Positions 33,813 through 40,802 of a stretch of DNA of 64,000 nucleotides are shown piece after piece (positions within the stretch are counted from its first letter, which is position 1; each line of letters opens with the position of its first letter). The notes beneath the pieces are model-generated. The model did not search any database. It was not told the DNA's origin and saw only the letters and a list, made by a program, of their open reading frames with translations. The position numbers were made by a program, and so were the translations under genes. Source of the stretch: CAYONP01 sp964405335 (GTDB taxonomy: Bacteria > Armatimonadota > UBA10988); the NCBI GenBank assembly GCA_964405335.1, contig CAYONP010000015.1, positions 1 through 64,000 on the forward strand. The letters are read 5' to 3'.

Positions 33813-34538
33813 ATGACCTGCCGCGGACCGCGCGCGACCGGTTTCACCCTCGGACGCCGCCGGCCCGCTCGCTGGCCGTGGCTGCTCCCCCTGCTCCTCG
33901 CCGCCGCCGCGGTCGGCCTCTTCTCCCGCGACACCGCGCCCCTGCTCGCCGCCGGCGGGGCCGTCAGCGAGGCGCTGGCGCAGCCGCGCCGGGTCCGCTA
34001 CGAGAGCTGGGCCCGGGCCGAGTTCGAGCGCCGCTACCCCGGCGAGAAGCCGGTCAACTGGGCCGTCGCCGAGGCCGCCGAGGCGATCTGGCGGGCCGAG
34101 AGCATGGGCCCCTTCGTGCTCGGGCTCGGCGAGCCCGGCAACGACTGCTCCGATTTCGTCGACTGCGCTATCGATCAGGGCCTTGGCGTCGGCTCGCGCA
34201 TCAGCCGCGGCGAGCCGGAGCACCGCTTCGGCGAGAGCAGCCTGGTGGTCTACCGCTTCGTCTGGCGGCCTGGGCTGGCGGTGCAGCCGGGCGACACGGT
34301 GAGCATCGAGCACTCGCCCTGGTACACGCCGTATGACGGCGCCTGCTGGCATTGCGGGATCGTCGGCACCGACGGGCAGGTGCTCGACTTCACCAAGCTG
34401 AAGCGCTGGCGCGGCCCGCGCTACGGCCGGCAGACGTTCGCGCAGTTCACCCGCCACAGCCGCGAGCCGGGCCAGGTGGTGATCGCCCGGCTGCGGCCGC
34501 AGTACCGCTACCGGATTGAGCCGCTGCCCGAGTGGTAG
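33813..34538 (+). CDS. Membrane-anchored NlpC/P60-like protein (putative cysteine peptidase)
   Basis: The 241-aa protein has an N-terminal signal anchor or signal peptide (about residues 20-40, WPWLLPLLLAAAAVGLF) and a domain with Cys112 in GNDCSDFVDCAID. The segment VQPGDTVSIEHSPW is followed by His180 in CWHCGIVGTDGQVLDF. This Cys-then-His order with PGD and DGQVLDF matches NlpC/P60 amidase-type folds that cut cell-wall peptides. A standard GxxxHVG form is not fully kept (CWHCGIVG), so activity and substrate are uncertain. GGAG seven bases before ATG 33813 supports the start. It is cotranscribed with the YbjN-like gene and ends at a strong hairpin. Confidence 0.5.
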   Translation: MTCRGPRATGFTLGRRRPARWPWLLPLLLAAAAVGLFSRDTAPLLAAGGAVSEALAQPRRVRYESWARAEFERRYPGEKPVNWAVAEAAEAIWRAESMGPFVLGLGEPGNDCSDFVDCAIDQGLGVGSRISRGEPEHRFGESSLVVYRFVWRPGLAVQPGDTVSIEHSPWYTPYDGACWHCGIVGTDGQVLDFTKLKRWRGPRYGRQTFAQFTRHSREPGQVVIARLRPQYRYRIEPLPEW

Positions 34539-34559
34539 GGCGCGTTCGCCGAACGCGCC
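34539..34559 (+). terminator. Hairpin terminator after the NlpC/P60-like gene
   Basis: A 9-bp perfect stem GGCGCGTTC/GAACGCGCC with a three-base loop starts one base after the stop codon. A second inverted repeat (CCGAGGG at 34569-34575 with CCCTCGG at 34592-34598) overlaps the stop of the convergent SRPBCC gene. Together they form the terminator region between the two genes. No T-run. Confidence 0.55.
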
Positions 34560-34584
34560 GGCCGCCGCCCGAGGGTAGGGCGCG

Positions 34585-35040
34585 TCACCCGCCCTCGGCC
34601 CGGCGTTTGAGACCCTGCTGCGTCTTGTCCGCGCTGTCGCGCATCTTGTTCAGCACCAGCTTCTGGATCAGGGGGCCGATCAGCGGCACGTTGTATTCGT
34701 AGCGGATGACCAACTCGACCCGCGTGCCGTCGCCCTCGGCGCGGAAGGTCCACTCGCCGGCGTAGGCGTCGTAGTCGCCGGTGGTCTGTTCGAACCGACA
34801 GGCGTGCGCCGCGTCGTCCCAGACGTCGCGCTCGGTCCACCGGACCTTGCGCCGGAACTCGGGCAGCAGTCCGACCCAGGCCGAAACCGTCTCGCTGCCG
34901 GTCTCGGTCGCGCGGCGTTCGAGGATGGTCACGCTCTCGAGGTCGTCGATGTAGCCGGCCAGGGTCTCGATGTCCTGCGCCGCGGCGTAGACCGTCTCGA
35001 CGGGTGCGGCGACGAGGATTGACGACGAGACCTCGGGCAT
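34585..35040 (-). CDS. SRPBCC (polyketide cyclase/Coq10-like) family protein
   Basis: A 151-aa protein with the START/SRPBCC hot-dog-helix grip fold: the opening strand SSSILVAAPVETVYAAAQDI, then LAGYIDDLESVTILE, ARACRFEQTTGDYDAYAGEW-like strands, RVELVIRYEYNVP, and the long C-terminal helix IGPLIQKLVLNKMRDSADK. These proteins bind hydrophobic ligands; the ligand here is unknown. Start ATG 35040 has GGAG six bases upstream. It is convergent with the NlpC/P60-like gene and divergent from the TPR gene. Confidence 0.8.
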   Translation of the reverse strand: MPEVSSSILVAAPVETVYAAAQDIETLAGYIDDLESVTILERRATETGSETVSAWVGLLPEFRRKVRWTERDVWDDAAHACRFEQTTGDYDAYAGEWTFRAEGDGTRVELVIRYEYNVPLIGPLIQKLVLNKMRDSADKTQQGLKRRAEGG

Positions 35041-35131
35041 GATCGGCTCCGGCGGCAGGTTACCACCCGCCCCAAGAGCGGGCAAGCAGGGATCGGCCCG
35101 CGGCGGCCGAACCGCGCGGCGGACGGTTTCG

Positions 35132-35812
35132 ATGCGCCTGTGGCAGTGTCTGCGCGGCTTTCTTCGTGACGTCATCGAGCCGCCGGCGCACCCCACCGCG
35201 AGGGGCCCGGTGGTCGATGCCCGGCAGGCGCTGCCCGAGGCGCAGGTCGCCGCCCACTGCAGCGCCGCTCGGCAGGCGCTCCTGCTCGGCGACGACGAGG
35301 CCGCCCTGGCGTCCGCGCGCGAGGCCGCCGAGCGGGCCCCCGGCGACCTGATCGCCGGCTACCTGCTCGGCCGTGCGCTGGGCCGACTCGGTCGCCACGC
35401 CGAGGCGCGCGCCGCCTTCGCCGCCGCCCGCGACCCGTTCGGCCTGGCCGCCGGCTGGCTGGCCGAGGTCGACCGCCGGGCCGCCGAGGCCGAGCAGCCG
35501 TGGCCCAATCGCGACCAGCAGGCCGGCGTCGAGCTCGAGCGCGCCGCCCGCGCGGCGCTGCGCGCCGGCCGGCCCGACGAGGCGCTGGCCGCCGCCGAGG
35601 AGGCGGTCGCCCGCGACCCGAGCAACCTGATGGCCGCGCATCTGCTGGGCTGCGCGCTGATCGCGCTGGGTCGGCCGGCGCACGCGCTGGCGGTGTTCGA
35701 ACGCGCCCGCCGGCACGACCGGGTGGGGCTGGTCGACGGCTGGCTGGCCGCCGCGCGCGAGGGGCGGCTGCCGGCGATCCTCGACGACGAGGGTGACCCG
35801 GCGTCGGGCTAG
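35132..35812 (+). CDS. TPR-repeat protein
   Basis: A 226-aa cytoplasmic protein made of two similar halves, each with tetratricopeptide-like helical pairs: QALLLGDDEAALASAREAAE and YLLGRALGRLGRHAEARAAF in the first, AALRAGRPDEALAAAEEAVA and HLLGCALIALGRPAHALAVF in the second. Each half ends in a DxxGLxxGWLA-like sequence, showing an internal duplication. It probably acts as a protein-interaction scaffold. The start at ATG 35132 (MRLWQCLRGFLRDV) is uncertain because the ribosome-binding site is weak (GGA at nine bases); a longer form beginning within the preceding 93 bp cannot be excluded. Confidence 0.7.
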   Translation: MRLWQCLRGFLRDVIEPPAHPTARGPVVDARQALPEAQVAAHCSAARQALLLGDDEAALASAREAAERAPGDLIAGYLLGRALGRLGRHAEARAAFAAARDPFGLAAGWLAEVDRRAAEAEQPWPNRDQQAGVELERAARAALRAGRPDEALAAAEEAVARDPSNLMAAHLLGCALIALGRPAHALAVFERARRHDRVGLVDGWLAAAREGRLPAILDDEGDPASG

Positions 35813-35835
35813 AAGGCGCAACGGTGACAATGGCG

Positions 35836-35882
35836 GCTTGTCCGCCAGTGCGCGGGGGCTGTTTGCGCACTGGCGGGCAGGC
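35836..35882. terminator. Strong inverted-repeat terminator between convergent genes
   Basis: Perfect 12-bp stem CCGCCAGTGCGC (35842-35853) with GCGCACTGGCGG (35865-35876) and an 11-base loop, extendable to about 18 bp with G-T pairs. It lies between the TPR gene and the convergent membrane-protein gene and can serve both directions. Confidence 0.65.
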
Positions 35883-35918
35883 CGCCAGTGGCACGGCAGA
35901 GTGTCTGAGACCGCCTGC

Positions 35919-36371
35919 TCAGAAGGCGATCCAACGCGCCTCGGGCGGGTAGCAGCGGCGGCGGACCAGGTGCAGGGCGACCATCAGGCCGACCCAGGCC
36001 GCGGCGAGCAGGCCGAGGCCGTAGGCCAGGTCGTTGGTCGGGCCGTCGGTCCGCAGCGTGCCGGCGGCGTAGCCCAGCGCGAGCACGGTGCCGCCGAGCG
36101 CGAGCCGCGCCAGCCAGGTGACGAAGCGGAGCCAGTCGGCACAGAACCGGGCCAGCAGGCCGAGCGCGACGGCCAGCGGCAGGCCGGCGACCGCCAGCAC
36201 GCCGAACAGCGGCAGCGAGGCGAGGAACAGCCATCCGGCGGCCGAGGCATCGGCGCAGAGGGCCAGCGCCAGCGCCGCCGCGGCCGTCGCCGCCGGCATG
36301 ATGCTAGCGAAGATCCAGAACGCCTCCCATCCGCGACGTCGTGCTCGTCTCACCGGCGGCTCCAGGTTCAC
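35919..36371 (-). CDS. Small multi-pass membrane protein of unknown function
   Basis: A 150-aa protein with four or five hydrophobic helices (WEAFWIFASIMPAATAAAAL, GWLFLASLPLFGVLAVAGLP, LARLALGGTVLALGYAAG, AYGLGLLAAAWVGLMVALHL) and short basic loops; no recognised motif. The GTG at 36371 (NLEPPVRRARRRGWEAFW) gives a basic cytoplasmic start; the ribosome-binding site is poor, so the start is tentative. Divergent from the glycan operon. Confidence 0.55.
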   Translation of the reverse strand: MNLEPPVRRARRRGWEAFWIFASIMPAATAAAALALALCADASAAGWLFLASLPLFGVLAVAGLPLAVALGLLARFCADWLRFVTWLARLALGGTVLALGYAAGTLRTDGPTNDLAYGLGLLAAAWVGLMVALHLVRRRCYPPEARWIAF

Positions 36372-36475
36372 TGTAATGCCCCGCCCCGAGTGGCGCAAAC
36401 GGTGTGCCATTCGACCACCTTTCTGACGCAGGATTGGCGGCAGGCAGCGGCAATCGAGTCACCCCGGAGAAGTCG

Positions 36476-37534
36476 ATGGACCCGCTCGCCGCGCTCAACC
36501 CCGATCTGGGCAGCATCCACCTGCTCAGCGACCAGGTGACCCGCTCGATCTGCGCCGAGAACCCCGACGGCAGCGTCGGCGGTGGGGCGCAGGCCGAGCC
36601 GGGCGGTCAGGGCGCCGCCTCGCAGCTCGGTCGCGGCTGGAAAGTGCGGCCCTGCATCACGCTGCCCGCCGGCTCGCTGACCACCCTGGCCGAGATCGAG
36701 GGGCCCGGCGTCATCCAACATATCTGGATCACCGTCCGCGAGTCCGCCTATCGCGACGCGGTGTTGCGCTTCTACTGGGACGGCGAGCAGAGCCCCTCGG
36801 TCGAGGTCCCGCTGGGTGACTTCTTCGCCAACGGCCACGGCGTCCGCTGCGACGTCAACTCGCTGCCCGTGGCGGTCAACCCGGTCGGCGGGTTCAACTG
36901 CTACTGGCCGATGCCGTTCCGCCGCTCGTGCCGGATCACCATCGAGAACCAGCGCTACGAAGACATCGGCGGCTTCTTCTACCAGATCACCTACGCGCTC
37001 GGCCCGGTGGCCGAGCAAGCGGCCTACTTCCACGCCCAGTACCGCCACGGCCTGACCACCCGCGACTATCCCGAGCACGTGCTGCTCGAGGGTGTGCGCG
37101 GCCAGGGCCACTACGTCGGCACCTACCTGGCCTGGAGCCAGTTCTCGAACGGCTGGTGGGGCGAGGGCGAGATCAAGTTCTACCTCGACGGCGACAGCGA
37201 GTACCCGACCATCTGCGGCACCGGCACCGAGGACTACTTCGGCGGCGCCTGGGGGTTCGGCGGGCGGACCTACTCGACCGCCTTCCTGGGCTACCCGCTC
37301 TATGCCAAGGGCGAGGGCCAGGTGCCGCGGCACGGGCTCTACCGTTGGCACATCGCCGACCCGATCCGTTTCGCCCAGGAGCTGAAGGTCACCATGCAGG
37401 CGCTCGGCTGGTGGCCCGGCGGCAAGTACGAGCCGCTGACCGACGACATCGCCTCGGTCGCCTACTGGTACCAGACCGAGCCGCACGCCGGCTTCCCCGC
37501 CCTGCCGCCGGTGCACGCGAGGTATGCGCGATGA
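36476..37534 (+). CDS. GH172 (DUF2961) family glycoside hydrolase
   Basis: A 352-aa protein with the family hallmark TGTEDYFGGAWGFGG (Glu252 in TGTED) and upstream marks GPGVIQHIWITV, RFYWDGEQSPSVEVPLGDFF and SLPVAVNPVGGFNCYWPMPF. Characterised GH172 enzymes act on furanosides (alpha-D-fructofuranosides and D-arabinofuranosides) and assemble as trimers or hexamers; the TGTEDYF region holds a catalytic glutamate in those enzymes as I recall. No signal peptide is present, so it is predicted cytoplasmic. GGAGAAG upstream supports ATG 36476. It heads an operon with a GH51 arabinofuranosidase, consistent with arabinofuranoside breakdown. Substrate is inferred. Confidence 0.85.
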   Translation: MDPLAALNPDLGSIHLLSDQVTRSICAENPDGSVGGGAQAEPGGQGAASQLGRGWKVRPCITLPAGSLTTLAEIEGPGVIQHIWITVRESAYRDAVLRFYWDGEQSPSVEVPLGDFFANGHGVRCDVNSLPVAVNPVGGFNCYWPMPFRRSCRITIENQRYEDIGGFFYQITYALGPVAEQAAYFHAQYRHGLTTRDYPEHVLLEGVRGQGHYVGTYLAWSQFSNGWWGEGEIKFYLDGDSEYPTICGTGTEDYFGGAWGFGGRTYSTAFLGYPLYAKGEGQVPRHGLYRWHIADPIRFAQELKVTMQALGWWPGGKYEPLTDDIASVAYWYQTEPHAGFPALPPVHARYAR

Positions 37535-38397
37535 GCCGCGTGCCAAAGGTGGTCCACGAGCTGGGTCGGTTCGTCGAGTATCGGCTGCCCGACCTGGCCG
37601 AGCCGCTCTGGCGCTACGACTACGGCACGCGGCCGAAGCCCTTCTTCCACCCGCTCTGCACACCGGCGGGGCGCTGCCTGACCAACTACGAGCCGCACGA
37701 CCATGTCTGGCACCGCGGGCTCTGGTTCACCATCAAGTTCGTCAACGGGGCGAACTTCTGGGAGGAGAACGAGCCGTTCGGCGTGCAGACCCTCGCCGCC
37801 GGCCCTTCGCTGGAGCACGGGCCGGCCGGCGGCGTGTCGATCGAGACCGCGCTGCGCTGGACCGCCGGCGACGCGGCACTGCTGCACGAGGAGCGCATCG
37901 TCCGCTACGTCCCGCTCGACGACGAGTCCTATCGGATCGAGTTCGACAGCCGCCTCGAGGCGCTCGGCGACACCACCCTCGACCGGACGCCGTTCACCAC
38001 CTGGGGCGGCTACGGCGGGTTAATCCTGCGTGGCAGCCGCAACTGGTACGACACCGAGATCCTGCTCGCCGACGGCACCAGCACCACGCGGCCGACGGGT
38101 CAGCGCGCCGCCTGGGCGTCGCTGCAGGGCAAGATCGACGGCGGCCGGGCCAGCCATGCCGGCGCGGCCATGTTCGACCACCCCGGCAACCCCCGTGCGC
38201 CGACGCCCTGGTACGGCGCGACGGGTACCGGCCATTACCTCAACGCGGCGTTCCTGTTCCACGAGCCGATGAGCCTGGCCGAGGGGGAGTGCCTCGCGTT
38301 CCGCTATGCGCTGCTGGTCCACGATCACCGGTGGGCGCCCGAGCGCATCGCGGCGGCGTATGAGGATTGGCTGGCGGCCGGCGAGGCGCTCGCATGA
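37531..38397 (+). CDS. DUF6807 (PmoA-like) protein
   Basis: A 288-aa protein of the DUF6807 family, recognised from the conserved EPLWRYDYGTRPKPFFHPL, then TNYEPHDHVWHRGLWFTIKF with its histidine pair, and ENEPFGVQ. These proteins are common in polysaccharide-using Planctomycetota, Verrucomicrobiota and Bacteroidota and are found next to sugar oxidoreductases and glycoside hydrolases; their reaction is not established. It overlaps the GH172 stop as ATGA and overlaps the next gene the same way, so the three are coupled. No signal peptide. Confidence 0.8.
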   Translation: MSRVPKVVHELGRFVEYRLPDLAEPLWRYDYGTRPKPFFHPLCTPAGRCLTNYEPHDHVWHRGLWFTIKFVNGANFWEENEPFGVQTLAAGPSLEHGPAGGVSIETALRWTAGDAALLHEERIVRYVPLDDESYRIEFDSRLEALGDTTLDRTPFTTWGGYGGLILRGSRNWYDTEILLADGTSTTRPTGQRAAWASLQGKIDGGRASHAGAAMFDHPGNPRAPTPWYGATGTGHYLNAAFLFHEPMSLAEGECLAFRYALLVHDHRWAPERIAAAYEDWLAAGEALA

Positions 38398-39131
38398 CAC
38401 CGCTGCTGCCCGGCGCCGTCGGCCTGACCTACCTGCGGGTCTATGACCGGCCCGGACCCGACGGCCTGGCCGGCGGCAGCCCGCACCTGCACCTCGCCTG
38501 CACCGAGGCCTATCTGGTCACCCGCGGCGCCGGCTGGGTCGAGACGCTCTGCGCGGCCGGCCTGCAGCGGCACCGGCTCGAGCCGGGCCGGGTGGTCTGG
38601 TTCAGCCCGGGCGTCATCCACCGGCTCGAGAACGAGAGCGGCGACCTGGAGATCATGGTCGTGATGCAGAACGCCGGGCTACCCGAGGCGGGCGACTTCG
38701 TGCTCTGCTTCGCGCCCGAGGTCCTGTCCGATCCCGCCGCCTACGCGCGGCTCGCCTCGCTGGCTTCGGGCGACCGGGTCTATGCCACCGATGAGCAGGC
38801 AGCCACCGCCCGGCGCGACGCCGCGGTGCGCGGCTACCTCGGCTGGCGTGAACGGTTCGCGGCCGACGGCGCCGCGGCGCTCGAGCCGCTCTACGCCGCG
38901 GCCGTGGCACTCATACAGCCGCGCCTGCCTGGCTGGATGGGCCTCTGGTCGGCCGGCCCGCGGGCCGCCGCGATGGAGACCGGCGAGCAGCTCAACGAGT
39001 TGGTCAGCGGGCGGTGGGAGCATCTGACAGCCGGCCGCAGCGCCGAAATGGCCGGGCCGAGCGACCGCGGCCGGCTCGGCATGTGCGGCCGGCTCGAGCC
39101 TTACCTGCCCGAGGGAGTGAGCCTGGCATGA
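38394..39131 (+). CDS. Cupin-domain protein
   Basis: A 245-aa protein with an N-terminal cupin barrel: motif 1 SPHLHLACTEAYLVTRGAGW supplies HxH and Glu ligands, and motif 2 FSPGVIHRLENESGDLEIMV supplies a further His. This implies a metal-binding site and suggests a sugar isomerase/epimerase-like or regulatory sugar-binding role. A helical C-terminal half (about residues 110-245) has no recognised domain. The start overlaps the DUF6807 stop as ATGA, inside the glycan operon. Confidence 0.75.
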   Translation: MTPLLPGAVGLTYLRVYDRPGPDGLAGGSPHLHLACTEAYLVTRGAGWVETLCAAGLQRHRLEPGRVVWFSPGVIHRLENESGDLEIMVVMQNAGLPEAGDFVLCFAPEVLSDPAAYARLASLASGDRVYATDEQAATARRDAAVRGYLGWRERFAADGAAALEPLYAAAVALIQPRLPGWMGLWSAGPRAAAMETGEQLNELVSGRWEHLTAGRSAEMAGPSDRGRLGMCGRLEPYLPEGVSLA

Positions 39132-40795
39132 GCCTCGACCGATACCTCGCCTCGCTCGAGCCGGACTACGACGCCGACCGCGCCATGCTCGCCCGCACCT
39201 GGCAGGGCAGCGGTTACCACTCGCGCCTTGCCGCGGGCAGCCGCGTCCACCCCACCCGCGACGCCTTCGCCTATGCCGTCGCCCTGCTGGCCAGCCGGCA
39301 GGAACGCCACGTCCGGCGAGCGCAGGCCGTCTTCGCCGCTGTGCTGAAGCTGCAGGAGACCGACCCGATGGCGGCGACGTACGGCATTTGGCCGTACACA
39401 TTGGAGGAGTCACTGGCCGAGATGGCGCCGCCCGACTGGAACTGGGCCGACTTCTGCGGCGCGCAGATCGCCCTCGCGTTGCACGACTACCCCGATCTGC
39501 TCGAGACGGCGTTGGCCGAGGATCTGCGCGATGCGTTGGGTCACGCGGCGTGGAGCATCTTCCGGCGCAATGTGCAGCCGAGCTACACCAACATCGCCAT
39601 CATGGGCGGTGGGGTGGCGGCCGCGGCGGGCGAGCTGCTCGACGAACCACGGCTGCTGGTCTACGGCCGGCGGCGGCTTGAGCGCTTTGTCGAGCACACC
39701 ACCTGGCACGGCGGGCTGAACGAGTACAACAGCCCGACCTACACGCTGGTGGCCATCCACGAAGCCGAGCGCATCCTGCACCTGGTCCGCGACAGCGCCG
39801 TGCGCCGCGCGGCCGAGGCGATTCTCCGCGCCTGCTGGGCCATGTGTGCCGACTTCTTTCACCCGGTCTGCGGCCAGCTCTGCGGGCCGCACAGCCGGGC
39901 CTATGCCGACCGGCTCGGCGCGGCGACGGTGCGTGACTTGAGCATCCGCACCGGGGTCGACCTGCCGGCTCATCCCACGGCGGCGCCGCCGGAGGTCGAG
40001 CCGCCCGAGCTGGTGCCGCCGGTGCCCTGCCCGGCCGACCTGCTCCCGCGGTTCGAGCGCCTGCCCGACGAGGAGGTCGTCGTCCGCAGGCGGTTCATCC
40101 GTCGCGAGCCCGAGATCGCCTCGACCGTCGGCACCGCCTGGCTCGGCGACCAGGCCTGCCTGGGCACCGTCAATGCCGACACCACCTGGGTCCAGCGCCG
40201 GCCGCTACTGGGCTACTGGCGAGCCGAGACCGACCCGGCGGTGGTGCTCGGCTGCCGGCTGCTGCACGACGGCCGCGAGTTCGCCTCGGGCCTCTTGCGC
40301 TGCGCGCAGGAGGGGCCGGCGGCGCTGCTGCTGCTCAGCCTGCTGACCAACAAGGGCGACTGGCACGACCATCTCGACCGGCCGGCCGACGGCGCCTTCA
40401 CCGCCGAGTCGTTCGCCTTTCAGCTCGACCTGAGCGGCGAGGGTGTCGAAGCCGAGGACCTGGGCGACGGGCTGCTGGCCCTGCGCGCCGCGCCGTTCTG
40501 GGCGCTGGTCCGCTGCGGCGCGGCGCGGTTCGACGGCGCCGCCGTGTCGTGGGGGCTGCACACCGAGCCGGGCCGCGTCGCCGCGCGGGCGACGCTCTAT
40601 GACGGGCCGGCGCGGCGGTTCGACTTCCGCGAGTTGGGCACCTGTTTCGTCGCCGCGGGGGTGATGATCATGCCGGCCCACCTGCCGCCGCGGGTGCCGG
40701 CGCTGGAGCTGATCCAGACCGATGACCGAGTCGAGGCCGGCTGGCCCGTCGGCGACGCCCTGACCGTCGCCGCGCCGGCTCGGCCGACGCCGTGA
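39128..40795 (+). CDS. Uncharacterised helical protein of the glycan operon (555 aa)
   Basis: Not assigned to a family. The N-terminal two thirds look like an alpha/alpha-barrel (WNWADFCGAQIALALHDYPD, SYTNIAIMGGGVAAAAGELL, and GGLNEYNSPTYTLVAIHEAE, whose NEYNSPTY motif recurs in several uncharacterised toroid-type proteins). The C-terminal third is beta-rich (TVGTAWLGDQACLGTVNADT), as in heparinase-type lyases with a beta-sandwich after a helical toroid. A glycan lyase or hydrolase role is therefore plausible but not shown. No signal peptide. It overlaps the cupin stop as ATGA and lies 7 bp from the GH51 gene. Confidence 0.6.
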   Translation: MSLDRYLASLEPDYDADRAMLARTWQGSGYHSRLAAGSRVHPTRDAFAYAVALLASRQERHVRRAQAVFAAVLKLQETDPMAATYGIWPYTLEESLAEMAPPDWNWADFCGAQIALALHDYPDLLETALAEDLRDALGHAAWSIFRRNVQPSYTNIAIMGGGVAAAAGELLDEPRLLVYGRRRLERFVEHTTWHGGLNEYNSPTYTLVAIHEAERILHLVRDSAVRRAAEAILRACWAMCADFFHPVCGQLCGPHSRAYADRLGAATVRDLSIRTGVDLPAHPTAAPPEVEPPELVPPVPCPADLLPRFERLPDEEVVVRRRFIRREPEIASTVGTAWLGDQACLGTVNADTTWVQRRPLLGYWRAETDPAVVLGCRLLHDGREFASGLLRCAQEGPAALLLLSLLTNKGDWHDHLDRPADGAFTAESFAFQLDLSGEGVEAEDLGDGLLALRAAPFWALVRCGAARFDGAAVSWGLHTEPGRVAARATLYDGPARRFDFRELGTCFVAAGVMIMPAHLPPRVPALELIQTDDRVEAGWPVGDALTVAAPARPTP

Positions 40796-40802
40796 GGTGA
40801 CC

